Source: Bog-473 sp963783245 (GTDB lineage Bacteria > Actinomycetota > Acidimicrobiia > Acidimicrobiales > RAAP-2). Taken from it: a stretch of DNA of 64,000 nucleotides. Both the position numbers and the translations under genes were made by a program. The first letter of the stretch is position 1. Each line of letters opens with the position of its first letter. Positions 1-11,777 of the stretch are shown here, in pieces. Location: assembly GCA_963783245.1 (NCBI GenBank), contig CAWAMS010000005.1, positions 169,234-233,233 on the forward strand, written 5' to 3'. The notes under the pieces were generated by a model. That model saw nothing but the letters and a program-made list of their open reading frames with translations, had not been told where the DNA came from and did no database searches.

Positions 1-402
1 GTGCTCCCCTCTATGCGGGCCCGCGGCTCGGGGACGATCGTCAATGTGTCGTCCGACGGCGGTCGACTCCCTTCGCCGGGTCCGGGCGCTTACCCGTCGT
101 CAAAGGCGGCGCTGTCAGCGTTCAGTGAGTCAACGTCGTTCCGGCTCGCGCCACAAGGCATCACCATCCACGTGGTGTACCCCGCCTTCATGGCCACCGA
201 GCTCGGCCTTGGCGCACTTCGCAGGGGTCTGCGCCGACCGCCCCGGCTGACCATCCGCCGCGTCGAGACGGTGTCACGCATAATTTTGGCGCGTACGGGG
301 GAATCCTCGCCGGAGATAAGCGCATCGAGGCTTATCGACGTCGCCATGGTGTTCCGGTACCTCCTGCCGAGGGCCTATCACCGGGGCCGAAAGAGCTGGT
401 AA
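1..402 (+). CDS. Short-chain dehydrogenase/reductase, 3' part
   Basis: This is the C-terminal 133 residues of an SDR oxidoreductase, cut by the left window edge, so the Rossmann glycine motif is missing. The visible part has the strand leading to the catalytic serine (IVNVSSDGGR, about residues 13-22) and the active-site YPSSKAALSAF with Tyr and Lys spaced YxxxK. The segment VYPAFMATEL follows at the usual place for the substrate loop. The basic tail FRYLLPRAYHRGRKSW is typical of SDRs annotated as fatty acyl or retinol-type dehydrogenases. The substrate cannot be told. A putative separate gene follows after 86 bases. Confidence 0.8.
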   Translation: MLPSMRARGSGTIVNVSSDGGRLPSPGPGAYPSSKAALSAFSESTSFRLAPQGITIHVVYPAFMATELGLGALRRGLRRPPRLTIRRVETVSRIILARTGESSPEISASRLIDVAMVFRYLLPRAYHRGRKSW

Positions 403-488
403 ATCCTTTACTGGGCAGGACCTCCCCCGCAGCGGTATCGTTGGCGGGTACCGGCTCGTAACGAGCGGGCCGCAGTAGGGAGGACGAC

Positions 489-701
489 GTGCATCAGCCG
501 ATCAGCGACCACTTCCTGTCCAGGTACCGCAGTTTGCTCGACGCCGAGGACGTGGCGTTCGACGAACTCGAGCACGCATGCGAAGAGGGCGATCGTGTCC
601 AATTCGACAAAGACATGGTTGATTGGCAATCGGCGTTAGAGCACAAGCTGGCCTTCCTGCAGAACGCGGGTATCGAAGTTCGTTTGCCCATTCCGTCATG
701 A
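489..701 (+). CDS. Small acidic hypothetical protein (70 aa)
   Basis: I do not recognise a family. The GTG start is chosen because a strong Shine-Dalgarno (AGGGAGG) lies just upstream at about 477-483. The product is acidic, has no signal peptide or membrane segment, and looks mostly helical (DEDVAFDELEHACEEGD region), with one Cys near residue 31. It lies between an SDR gene and a DUF222/HNH gene on the same strand, with no tight coupling to either. Its small size means it could be spurious, but the ribosome site and the sensible amino acid composition favour a real gene. Confidence 0.55.
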   Translation: MHQPISDHFLSRYRSLLDAEDVAFDELEHACEEGDRVQFDKDMVDWQSALEHKLAFLQNAGIEVRLPIPS

Positions 702-702
702 G

Positions 703-1011
703 GTAGGAAACACAACAAGCCGAAGCACAACAAGAGGGGCCGCGGACCAGCGGCGGGCAGCTGCCTCTGCTTGCGGCGCTTGCAGAGAGCGCAATGGTGT
801 CTGCACGGACGGGTGCGGTCGGGTGTGGACCGGCAGCCCCCGCCGCAACGGGCGTCACGGGGGTCTTCGACGTGGATTTGGTCGCGTCATATGTAACCGA
901 ACTGGTTGAAGTCGTTGCCCGAGGACATCCGGCCCTCACAGTTCCTCTAGCCACTCGCCCGCCCCGCACCCACGGCCTGACCTCAGTTCCCTCACCCCGG
1001 CCTGGGTCTTC
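703..1011 (+). other. Intergenic region upstream of the DUF222/HNH gene
   Basis: I see no convincing gene here. A 9-base direct repeat (CACAACAAG) occurs twice near 711-733. A weak promoter candidate for the downstream gene is TTCGAC at 866-871 and TATGTA at 890-895, spacing 18. The open frame that runs from 794 into the next gene has skewed composition and looks like an out-of-frame shadow. Confidence 0.35.
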
Positions 1012-2382
1012 GTGGCCGTGTCACACCCCCTCTCTAAGGTCCTCGTGTGGCCCTTCCCACCCTCGCTCCTCCCGCCCTCGCCGTCCGACGTCGCTCCTCC
1101 CACCGTTGCCGGTGCGAGCGTCGCCGCTGCGGTCGGGACGCTCGAATCCGCCCTGTGCCAGATGCAGTCGGTGCTGCGGGCGACGTCGCCGTCGGTGCTC
1201 TCGGGCGATGAAGCCCTGGTGTTGGTGGACCTGTTCGCCCGGGCCGAACGGACCGCCGCCTCTGGCATTGCCCTGTTCAGCCCCCGGGTGCTCCATACCG
1301 GGGCCCACGCCAAGGTCGGCCATGGCGTGGCCGCCGACTGGCTGGGCGCGATCTGTGGGTCCTCGGCCTCGGTCGCCAAGGACCGCCTGGCCGCCGCCAC
1401 GACGGCCAGTGCCGATGCGGCGCTGAGCGAGGCCCTCCAGGGCGGCGCACTGTCCTGCGCCCAGCTCGCCGTGCTCGGACACACCGAGGCGGCGGCCCCG
1501 GGGAGTGCCAAGACCCTGTTGGAGCTGACCGGGGCCGGGGCGTCGCACCACGAACTGGCCACGACCGCCAGCGCGCTCATCGCCGCCGCGCGCAGCGCAG
1601 AGGACGAGGCGACCCGGCGCGCCCGGGTCCACCAGCACCGCCATCTGCGCCAGCACCAGTGCCCGTCGGGCGGGGTCAGGGGGGCGTTCTTCTGCGACGA
1701 GGTGCAATGGGCCCGGGTGGCCCCCTTGATCGAGGCACGGGCCAAGGGACGCTTCAAGGCCGCCGGGTCCAAAGGCGGGGCCTCCCTCGAGGCCCACCGC
1801 CTCGATGCCTTCATCGACCTGTTGGCCGGTGCGGGCCGCGGCGGCGGGTGCTCGGTCGAGACCTTGGTCATCGTCGACGCCGCCGCGCTGCGCCGGGGCA
1901 CGACACAAGAAGACGAGACCTGCGAGATCGAGGGCATCGGCGCGGTCTCGGTCGGAGCGGCCACCGAGTTGCTGGGCGAGTCGGCCCTGCGTTATGTGAT
2001 CAAAGAGGGTTTCGACATCAAGACGGTGACCCGGTCCTCACGCACGATCGCCAAAGCGCTCGAGGCGGCCCTGCTCGTGCGGGACCGCACCTGTGTCGTC
2101 CCGGGCTGTGGCAAGCGGCTCGGCCTCGAACGAGACCACGTCGTGCTCGACTACCACAAAGGCGGTCCGACCGAGCTCGACAATCTTGTGCGCATGTGCC
2201 CGGGCTGTCACGCCCTCAAGACCTTCGGCGGGTGGCGCCTCAGCGGCGGGCCCGGGAACTTCACCTGGGTCCCCCCCGCACACCCCAAAAGTGCGGGCGC
2301 CATCTCGAGGGCCCGCAAGGTGGCCGCCGCCAAGGGGCGGGCCGGCGTGACCGGGGAGCGCAACCGGCTCAGGCGGACGTGA
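1012..2382 (+). CDS. DUF222 / 13E12-type HNH endonuclease domain protein
   Basis: The protein is about 456 residues. The N-terminal two thirds is the helical DUF222 region, found in the abundant 13E12-repeat family of actinobacteria. The C-terminus is an HNH nuclease fold: a Cys pair (CVVPGCG), the ERDHV histidine, then PTELDNLVRMCPGCHALK with the second Cys pair and the trailing His. All ligands for a structural zinc and the catalytic His appear intact. Such proteins are often repeated through actinobacterial genomes and are suspected of mobility, but no function is established. No intron or terminal repeats are visible here. The exact start is uncertain: GTG 1012 has no clear ribosome site, and nearby GTG codons are alternatives. 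Confidence 0.85.
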   Translation: MAVSHPLSKVLVWPFPPSLLPPSPSDVAPPTVAGASVAAAVGTLESALCQMQSVLRATSPSVLSGDEALVLVDLFARAERTAASGIALFSPRVLHTGAHAKVGHGVAADWLGAICGSSASVAKDRLAAATTASADAALSEALQGGALSCAQLAVLGHTEAAAPGSAKTLLELTGAGASHHELATTASALIAAARSAEDEATRRARVHQHRHLRQHQCPSGGVRGAFFCDEVQWARVAPLIEARAKGRFKAAGSKGGASLEAHRLDAFIDLLAGAGRGGGCSVETLVIVDAAALRRGTTQEDETCEIEGIGAVSVGAATELLGESALRYVIKEGFDIKTVTRSSRTIAKALEAALLVRDRTCVVPGCGKRLGLERDHVVLDYHKGGPTELDNLVRMCPGCHALKTFGGWRLSGGPGNFTWVPPAHPKSAGAISRARKVAAAKGRAGVTGERNRLRRT

Positions 2383-2490
2383 GCCTTTCTCGTCCGAAGT
2401 CTTCAGGTCTTCAGTCGAGAGCCTCGACCAGACAATTCGGCCTCTCTCAGTGACCGTGTCGGCAATGGCCGAATGCGCGGCGAACGGATA

Positions 2491-3282
2491 TTACGCAAGT
2501 CCCCCTGTTTGCCGAGGAATGCCGATCTGATCACCGAGGGACATGATCGTCTCGGTAAAGAGCAGCTGCGGATCGAGTACCGCATTGCGCCAATGCCCGA
2601 AAAGTTCAAGGCTGATTGCACCGATGATCGTGCTCCACGCTTGCAGTGCGCGCAGCACTATCGAGGTCGGAGCATCGCTCATGAGGACGTCGCGCACGGG
2701 TGCCAACGCGGTATCGAGCGCGGCCGCACGCGCAGCAGATGACGCCGACGCCGACGCCCGCTCCGGCGTTTCAATCCTGAGACGGCCGGACCGGTACGAC
2801 TCGGCCACCGGACGCATCAACGCGACAGCCAGCCGGGTGTAGGGAATGATCGTCTCTTCAGGCGCACGGTAGCCGGGCACCGGCGAGCCGAAAATGAGGC
2901 CCCACTCATGGGGACGAGCCAGCGCCCACGTGCGCATGGCGCACGGCACGGCCATCCAGCGCTCAGCGTCGCTGCCGTCAGCCGCGGTGCCCTCATCGCT
3001 CGCCTGCGATTGTCCGGCCGCTCTTTCGCCCGCAAGGTCGGCCGCCTGTTCGGCTGCGTCGGCCAACGAGGTGTAGGCCGCAACGATCAATGCGCTCAAC
3101 AAGGCGTCGCGCCCGTCGAAATAGCGGTAGAGCGCCGATGGGGCCATCCCCAAATCGCGGGCGATCGACCGCAATGAGAGGGCGGCCGCTCCCTCTTGGG
3201 CCAAGTGTGTCCCGGCAACCTCGAGGATCTCGCGGGTCACCTCATCACGGACCCGATCCCTGGCGGTGCGTGCGACGGACAT
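2491..3282 (-). CDS. TetR/AcrR family transcriptional repressor
   Basis: The N-terminal helix-turn-helix is clear: residues 30-60 include SLRSIARDLGMAPSALYRYF, the standard TetR recognition helix. The C-terminal ligand domain ends with LRALQAWSTIIGAISLELFGH, resembling the WHG-type C-terminal domain. ATG 3282 is preferred over upstream codons because the longer N-terminus would read Cys-rich, non-coding-like sequence through the promoter. It is 263 residues. It is divergently placed against the Ddn-type gene at 3408, with inverted repeats between them, so it probably represses that gene and itself. The ligand is unknown. Confidence 0.9.
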   Translation of the reverse strand: MSVARTARDRVRDEVTREILEVAGTHLAQEGAAALSLRSIARDLGMAPSALYRYFDGRDALLSALIVAAYTSLADAAEQAADLAGERAAGQSQASDEGTAADGSDAERWMAVPCAMRTWALARPHEWGLIFGSPVPGYRAPEETIIPYTRLAVALMRPVAESYRSGRLRIETPERASASASSAARAAALDTALAPVRDVLMSDAPTSIVLRALQAWSTIIGAISLELFGHWRNAVLDPQLLFTETIMSLGDQIGIPRQTGGLA

Positions 3283-3307
3283 GGGAACAGTCTGAATGGT
3301 CCGCAAC

Positions 3308-3360
3308 GAGAACACAAGTACTGGACACGAACACTGTTCACATTTATGATTACTGTTCTC
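3308..3360. promoter_or_regulatory. Putative TetR operator and divergent promoter
   Basis: A near-perfect 11-base palindrome GAACACTGTTC lies at 3329-3339. It is flanked by GAGAACA at 3308-3314 and its exact reverse complement TGTTCTC at 3354-3360, making a nested symmetric array. A -10-like TATGAT sits at 3345-3350 on the plus strand, so repressor bound here would cover the promoter of the Ddn-type gene. Another half-site (GGAACAG) lies at the start of the repressor gene near 3283. Confidence 0.6.
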
Positions 3361-3407
3361 GCCAGTTGGCGAGCATCCATGCCACCAGCAAAAGAACGGA
3401 GAACCCC

Positions 3408-3887
3408 ATGGCGAACACAACCAACACTCCCGGCCCGACTCCCGAGTCCACGTACTACAAGCGACCAGGCTGGTTCATGCGCAAGACCCTCACGCCCTTC
3501 CTGAATCTCCTCATGCGGCTTGGTATCAGCGCCTGGGGCTCCCGCGTGCTCGAGCATCGGGGACGCCGGTCGGGCACCTTGCACCACACGCCGGTCAACC
3601 TCCTCACGCTCGGCGAGAAGGATTACCTGGTGGCCGCCCGGGGCGAGACCGAATGGGTGCGCAACGTGCGCGCCGCCGACGGAAATCTCACTCTGATCCT
3701 GGGTCGTCAGCGCCAGGACCGCACCGCCACCGAGGTGCCGGTGGATGCTCGTGCCCAGATCCTGCGCGCCTACCTCCGGCGGTGGAAGTTCGAAGTTGGC
3801 ATGTTCTTCGAAGGGGTCGGACCCGATTCGACCGACGCCGAGTTCGCAGTCATCGCTCAGCGACACCCGGTGTTCATCCTGCACTGA
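3408..3887 (+). CDS. Deazaflavin (F420)-dependent nitroreductase family protein
   Basis: The 159-residue protein matches the Ddn/nitroreductase-type F420H2-dependent oxidoreductases of actinobacteria. Family hallmarks are HRGRRSGTLHHTPVNLL, then YLVAARGETEWVRNVRAA, the segment that packs on the deazaflavin. ATG 3408 has a GGAG ribosome site. Members reduce quinones, unsaturated ketones or nitro-drugs with F420H2. The actual substrate is unknown. Placement across a shared operator from a TetR repressor suggests it is induced by a small hydrophobic molecule, as for many detoxification genes. Confidence 0.85.
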   Translation: MANTTNTPGPTPESTYYKRPGWFMRKTLTPFLNLLMRLGISAWGSRVLEHRGRRSGTLHHTPVNLLTLGEKDYLVAARGETEWVRNVRAADGNLTLILGRQRQDRTATEVPVDARAQILRAYLRRWKFEVGMFFEGVGPDSTDAEFAVIAQRHPVFILH

Positions 3888-3929
3888 TAAACCTTCACAT
3901 CACTTGGCCCGACGATGACGGGGAGCGCC

Positions 3930-5192
3930 ATGTCCGACGAGAACGAGGTCAGGCTGGGTCACCAGAACCTGATCGACTACAGCCGGGCCTCGACCCAATG
4001 GGCCAGCAGAGGATCGCTCCATCAAGATCGCGACGCACTTTTCTATGCGGGAGGGTCGTGGATTCCCGTCGTCGGCAATGGTGCTTTCCGGACGGATGAT
4101 GCGGTAGATCCCGAGGATCTCCTGGACAGGACAGATGCATTCTTCAGCCGTCGAAAACGCGGCTACAGCATCAAGGTCCGTGACAACGGGGAGGACGACG
4201 ACCTACGGGCAGCGTGCGAGGCCCACGGCCTGGTCCCGCTCGGTGAACCGACGCCGCAGATGATCTGCCACCACAGGCTCGACACTCCTGCTCTCCCCGC
4301 CGGTATCTCTCTGCGCGCCGTGCGGGACGAGCAGGGTGTGGCCGATTTCGCCGCCGTCGACGCCGATGCGTACGGAACCTACGGCATGCCGGCCGAGGTC
4401 TTCGACCAGATATTCGACCGGCCTCAACGCCTGTTGGCGAACGTCCAGACCGCCGTCGTGGTGGCCTACCGGGCGGACAGGGGGGACCGGGCGGACCGGG
4501 GGGAGCAGCCGATCGCCACGGCGCTGACGTATCTCAGCGGCGGGGTGGCGTCCCTGCAATGGGTCGGCACCGTCGCCGGAGCCCGCCAGGCGGGCCTCGG
4601 CCGGGTCGTCACCGTGTGGGCGACCAACGCCGCCTTCGACATGGGCGCGACGTCAGTGACCCTGCAAGCGTCGCCGATGGGCGAGCCGCTCTACGTCAAG
4701 CTCGGCTACGAGACCCGCTATCACTATCGCGACTACGTCTGCTGGACCGTACCTGTCCCTCGCCGCCACGTCGATCGGCGTCCCGCCCCCCTCGGCCGAG
4801 AGGTAAGCGGCGTCGACGAGCCGGTGGGCCTCGAGAGCCTGGTCCAGACCGGGAACGGGGGCGCTGCCGTCCACAACGGCTTCGACGAAGGACCGATCCG
4901 CTTCCACATAGGCCCGAATCGCCAGGCCGACCTCGTCATGGCCGAGCGGCAGCGCGTCGACCCAGGATGGCGATGGGCAGGGGCGCACCTCGGTGCCGTC
5001 ACTCGTCTGGATGTGCAGCGGTCCCCGGAACTCGTCGTCCAACCAGACCATGCCCTCCTGACAGAACAGCTCGATGCGACGCGTCGAGCCACGGCTGAGG
5101 ATGTTGTGCCACACACTCGTCAGGTGTGCCTCCAGCCCGGAGGCGAACGACAGCGACACGGTCGCCAGGTCTTCGATGCCCTCGTGGCCTGA
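3930..5192 (+). CDS. GNAT family N-acetyltransferase, 3' end over-extended
   Basis: The real protein is probably residues 1 to about 277 (to about 4760). It contains an acetyl-CoA loop (GARQAGLGR, Q/RxxGxG/A pattern) followed by TNAAFDMGATSVTLQAS and the C-terminal YVKLGYE motif of GNAT folds. A polar repeat DRGDRADRGE occurs mid-protein. After about 4760 the frame has no stop and continues as an antisense shadow of the neighbouring oxidoreductase, so the final 140 residues are probably not native. The stop may have been lost by a base error. ATG 3930 follows GGGGAG; ATG 3915 is also possible. The substrate is unknown. Confidence 0.7.
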   Translation: MSDENEVRLGHQNLIDYSRASTQWASRGSLHQDRDALFYAGGSWIPVVGNGAFRTDDAVDPEDLLDRTDAFFSRRKRGYSIKVRDNGEDDDLRAACEAHGLVPLGEPTPQMICHHRLDTPALPAGISLRAVRDEQGVADFAAVDADAYGTYGMPAEVFDQIFDRPQRLLANVQTAVVVAYRADRGDRADRGEQPIATALTYLSGGVASLQWVGTVAGARQAGLGRVVTVWATNAAFDMGATSVTLQASPMGEPLYVKLGYETRYHYRDYVCWTVPVPRRHVDRRPAPLGREVSGVDEPVGLESLVQTGNGGAAVHNGFDEGPIRFHIGPNRQADLVMAERQRVDPGWRWAGAHLGAVTRLDVQRSPELVVQPDHALLTEQLDATRRATAEDVVPHTRQVCLQPGGERQRHGRQVFDALVA

Positions 5193-5812
5193 GAAGTTCG
5201 CCGTGCGGGCACTGAGCCGGTCCACGTCGCCGAAACAAAAACGCAGGATGTCCACGTCGTGGATGGAGTGCTCGATCAGACAACCTCCGCCTGCCTGGGT
5301 CACATCGGCTCGCCACTGTGAGGCGTAGGTGCCCTGAATCGGGAAGTACTGATCGTCACGGAAGATGGCGGCCATGGGCCGACCGAGCGTGCCCGAGGTC
5401 ACCAGTTCACGGAGGGCACGAAACACCGGGGCCGAGCGCAGGACGAGTCCGCACTGTGCCGGGACCGGTTCCGGTGATGCGGCCACCGCGGCAACCAGTG
5501 CGTGCGCGCCGTCGAAGTCGGTGGCCAGTGGCTTTTCGCAGAAGACGGCGCGGCCGTGGGCGAGCGCCGCGTCCACGGCGTTCCGATGGGCGACCGTGGG
5601 CGTGCAGATCCAGACGGCGTCGCAGCGCTCCATCAGCGCATCGAGGTCGCTCACCACGTCGGCTCCGAACGCGGTCGGCAAAGCGCTGGGCCCGCTCCTC
5701 GCTCCGGTCCAGCACCACGCAGATGTCAGCATCGATGAAACCGGCCTCGATCATCGCCCGCGAACCCGAGCCCGTGGGCCCAAGAGATGAGCCCCGTACC
5801 GACAAATCCCAT
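4653..5812 (-). CDS. Gfo/Idh/MocA family NAD(P)-dependent oxidoreductase, frame broken twice
   Basis: Translating from ATG 5812 gives MRMGFVGTGLISWAHGLG, a Rossmann GxGxxS-type start. The protein continues in a second frame as MIEAGFIDADICVVLDRSEE (about 5754 to 5695), then in a third frame from about 5690 with CDAVWICTPTVAHRN and the family motif AVFCEKPLATD. The Gfo/Idh C-terminal domain follows, with CLIEHSIHDVDILRF. Two single-base shifts are therefore needed in the first 130 bases. The 3' end also overlaps the convergent GNAT frame by over 500 bases, although recognisable homology stops near 4760. It is either a pseudogene or, more likely given the rest of the window, a consensus error. 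A sugar or inositol substrate is likely but not identifiable. Confidence 0.75.
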
Positions 5813-5884
5813 GCGCACCACGTCCCGGACACTACGCGCGGCGGGACCCCGTGCGTTCCTACCGTTGACGTAAAGGTACGATCA

Positions 5885-7661
5885 ATGGACATGCACACCA
5901 CCAACGGGATCACGCTGCCCGTGCCTGACGCACGTGGGGACCGCTACAAGTGGACGGTCCTGTCCAACACGACCCTCGGCGTCTTGATGGCCACCATCGA
6001 TTCCTCCATCCTGCTCATCGCACTGCCGGACATCTTCCGTGGCATCGGCATCAACCCGCTCCTGCCCGGGAACACCTTCTACCTGCTGTGGATGATCCTG
6101 AGCTTCCTCATCGTCAGCAGCGTGCTCGTCGTCAGCCTCGGCCGACTGGGGGACATGTACGGGCGGGTCAAGATGTACAACCTCGGTTTCGCCGTCTACA
6201 CGTTCTTCTCGCTTCTGCTGTCGATCACCTGGATGTCGGGCTCGGCCGCCGCCCTGTACCTGATCATCATGCGGATATTCCAGGGCGTGGGCGCCGCCTT
6301 CCTCATCGCCAATTCCGGGGCGCTCCTGACCGACGCCTTCCCCGAGCATCAGCGGGGCATGGCGCTCGGCATCAACCAGGTGGCCGGCATCAGCGGGTCG
6401 TTCCTCGGCCTCGTCCTGGGTGGGATTCTGGGCCCCATCCAGTGGCGCCTGATCTTCCTGGTCTCGGTGCCGATCGGGCTCTTCGCCACCATCTGGGCCT
6501 ATCACTCCCTGCGGGAGGTCCCGGTGCGACGGCACGGCCGGATCGATTGGCCCGGCAACATCACCTTCGCCTTCGGCCTCATCGCGCTGATGGTGGGGAT
6601 CACCTATGGGATTCAGCCCTACGGCGGCCACATCATGGGCTGGACCAGTCCGTTCGTGCTCAGCTGCCTCGTCGGGGGCGTCGCCCTGCTCATCGCCTTC
6701 GGCATCATCGAGACGCGGGTGGACGATCCCATGTTCCGGCTCGACCTCTTCCGGATCCGCGCCTTCACCGCCGGCTGCATCTCCACGCTGCTGGCCGGCA
6801 TCGGGCGGGGCGGCCTGATGTTCATCCTGATCATCTGGCTCCAGGGGATCTGGCTGCCCCTGCACGGCTACGACTTCGCCCGCACCCCGCTGTGGGCGGG
6901 CATCTACATGCTGCCGCTGACGGCCGGCTTCCTCATCGCCGGTCCGATCTCGGGCTTTCTGTCCGACCGTTTCGGCTCGCGCCCTTTTGCCACCGGTGGC
7001 ATGTTGGCGGCCGCGCTCACCTTCGGGTTGCTCGAGCTCCTCCCGGTCGACTTCCCCTACCCGGCCTTCGCCGTGCTCTTGCTCTGCAACGGGCTGGCAA
7101 TGGGGGCATTCGCCGCGCCCGAACCGGGCCGGCGTGATGAACAGCTTGCCCAGCCAGCACCGCGGGGTGGGCGCGGGCATGAACTCGACGTTCCAGAACT
7201 CGGCCCAGGTGCTCTCGATCGGCATCTTCTTCACGCTCATGATCATCGGCCTGTCCTCGACGCTCCCGGGTGCGCTCTTCGTCGGGCTCAGGGCGCACGG
7301 GATCCCGGGTCCAGCGGCGCGGCGGGCGGCCGGCCTCCCCCCGGTCACCTCGCTGTTCGCCGCCTTCCTCGGCTTCAGCCCGGTCCAACATCTCTTGGGC
7401 GCACCGGTGCTTTCGCACTTGTCGGCCGCCAATCAGGCGACGCTCAACGGACGCGGGTTCTTCCCCTTGCTCATCGCCAAGCCGTTCAAGGCCGGCCTCG
7501 ATGCCGCCTTCGACTTCGCCGTCATCGCCTGCCTGATCGCCGCCGCGGCGTCGTGGCTGCGTGGCGGCAAGTACGTCTACTCCGAGGACCCTCCCATCGA
7601 CGTGGCCCCTGCCGAGACCGAGGAGCCCGAGGCCCTCGAAAACGTCGGCGTGGGCGGCTGA
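5885..7661 (+). CDS. DHA2 (EmrB/QacA-type) 14-TM MFS transporter, one frameshift
   Basis: The N-terminal half has MFS antiporter features: MATIDSSILLIALPDI (motif with the TM1 Asp), VSLGRLGDMYGR (loop 2-3 motif A) and LVLGGILGPIQWRLIFLV (antiporter motif C region). Around 7120-7135 the frame shifts and continues with NRAGVMNSLPSQHRGVGAG and further membrane segments to the stop at 7661, ending in an acidic cytoplasmic tail. About 590 residues fits the 14-TM DHA2 drug exporters. It should be an inner-membrane proton antiporter of toxic organics. Without the break it would be a complete gene. No regulator is adjacent. Confidence 0.85.
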
Positions 7662-7680
7662 GACTGAAGCCGATCGGCGA

Positions 7681-8334
7681 TCAGTGCACCCGGTCGCGCC
7701 AACCCAGGGCGTCGACGAATCGAGCCGTGACGAGGACCAGCATGGCGATGGCGTGACGCTCGCGGCGGCGGATGGGTGCCGGTCGACCGCCGCAGACGGT
7801 GAGATCGGTTTCGGGGATCGCCTCGACGAACACACCCGAGCTGGTGGTGTCGTTGGACGGGTCGGCTCCGCTCTGCGACCCTTCGGCGAACGCGATCAGC
7901 CAGGCGATGCTGGGCGCGTCACCGTGCACCTCGGTGAAGGTCTTCATGCCCAGATCGGCCACGGCGAGCCACGTGAGATCGAAGAGCGACATGAGCTGGC
8001 CCGACAGCGTGTTCATGGCTGCCGTCGCCGTCGCCGCCTGCAGGATCGCGGCCGCCGCGTTGAGGACGGTGTCCTCACGGTCCTGGGCCACCGCAGACAG
8101 CTCGCGCACGTCTTCGACGCCCGCTCCGGGGATGTTGCGGATGCCTTTGCACACCGCATCGACGGCGCCGGGCAGGTCGGGGAGCTCGACGACGAACTCG
8201 TCGATGGCCACGCCGGCTTCGCGCTCGAGCACCTCGAGCCCGATGACGTTGCCCTTGACCGCCCCGATCTCCGCGGCCACCGCTCCCAGCACGCCCGGAG
8301 CGTCGGGCAACCAGATCCGCATGCGGGTCAGCAT
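7681..8334 (-). CDS. ACT domain-containing protein
   Basis: Residues 5-75 form an ACT ligand-binding domain: MRIWLPDAPGVLGAVAAEIG, a beta-alpha start with the Asp-x-Pro-Gly turn, then VIGLEVLEREAGVAIDEFVV. The remaining 140 residues look like a second sensor-like alpha/beta region (TWLAVADLGMKTFTEVHGDAPSIAWLIAF). ACT domains usually bind amino acids. No enzyme domain is attached. The gene lies 14 bases downstream of the transglutaminase-like gene on the same strand, so it is probably co-transcribed, though a functional link is not proven. The start at 8334 or the in-frame ATG at 8322 are both possible. Confidence 0.75.
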   Translation of the reverse strand: MLTRMRIWLPDAPGVLGAVAAEIGAVKGNVIGLEVLEREAGVAIDEFVVELPDLPGAVDAVCKGIRNIPGAGVEDVRELSAVAQDREDTVLNAAAAILQAATATAAMNTLSGQLMSLFDLTWLAVADLGMKTFTEVHGDAPSIAWLIAFAEGSQSGADPSNDTTSSGVFVEAIPETDLTVCGGRPAPIRRRERHAIAMLVLVTARFVDALGWRDRVH

Positions 8335-8348
8335 GGGGGGTGCATTCT

Positions 8349-9187
8349 CTAGTTCGTCCTCATGATGTGCACGCCGACGTGCATGGTGTGCTCGGCGTTG
8401 CCGGCATAGATGCCTTTTACCGGGGGCACGTCGGAATAGTCACGTCCCCGACCGATGGCGACGTGACGCTCCCCGACCGCACAGTGGTTGGTGGGGTCGT
8501 ACGCCCACCACGAACCGGTCCAGACCTCGACCCATGCATGGCTCTCCCCGACGATCTCTTCACCGACGACCGCGTCAGCATCGGGATGGAAGTAACCCGA
8601 CACGTAGCGCGACGGCAGGCCGACCGACTTGGTCATGGCCAATGCCAGATGGGCGAAGTCCTGGCAGACACCGGCGCCGTCGATGAAGGCCTCGTGCGCC
8701 GAGGTGTGCACGCTGGTCACGCCGCGCACGTAGCGCAGCGACTCGTGGGTGCGCTCCATGATGTTGTGCGCCGTCTGCAGGGGGGTGGCCGCACGCAGGC
8801 CCGATGCGAGCTCCGCCAGCTCGGGTCCGGGTGCGGTGAAGAGCTTGTGCGAGAGATAGTCGGCCATCGTGCGCGCGGCGTCGTCGACGTCCGCCCACGA
8901 TGCGTCCTCGGGCGCCTCGGGTCGTTGGGTGTCGATCAGCGCCGTCCCGGTGATGGAGAGCATCTCGTGGCCCCGGTCGACGTTGAAGGCGACGACCTGC
9001 GTGCCCCAGTAATCGACGTAGGAGTACTGCGGTGCCGGAGGCACCGTCGCGATCTTCGTCTCGAGCGCGGTCTGCCGGCGCTCGGTACGTGGGGTCAGGC
9101 GGAGCTCGTTGTACGACGCCCGCGCCGGCGCGTTGTAGTCGAAGCGGGTTTCGTGCGACACGTGCAGCCGCCAGCCGTCGGCCCGGG

Positions 9188-9191
<4 letters not shown>
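8349..9191 (-). CDS. Transglutaminase-like cysteine protease with bacterial N-terminal domain
   Basis: The protein of about 280 residues has the N-terminal transglutaminase-associated beta domain (LHVSHETRFDYNAPARASYN...LTPRTERRQ) and a papain-like transglutaminase core. The catalytic triad is visible as Cys in GAGVCQDFAHLALA, His in ESHAWVEVW and Asp in AYDPTNH. GTG 9191 is chosen because it overlaps the stop of the upstream ATP-grasp/alpha-E gene as GTGA, implying translational coupling. In many bacteria this enzyme is encoded with circularly permuted ATP-grasp and alpha-E proteins, a set proposed from comparative genomics to make and trim peptide-like modifications. No substrate is known. 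Confidence 0.9.
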
Positions 9192-11767
<2,576 letters not shown>

Positions 11768-11777
11768 CAGACCGGGT

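Noticed and set aside
5882..7432. A 516-residue minus-strand frame opposite the DHA2 transporter
   Set aside because: Highly charged antisense of membrane segments; the plus strand shows clear MFS motifs.
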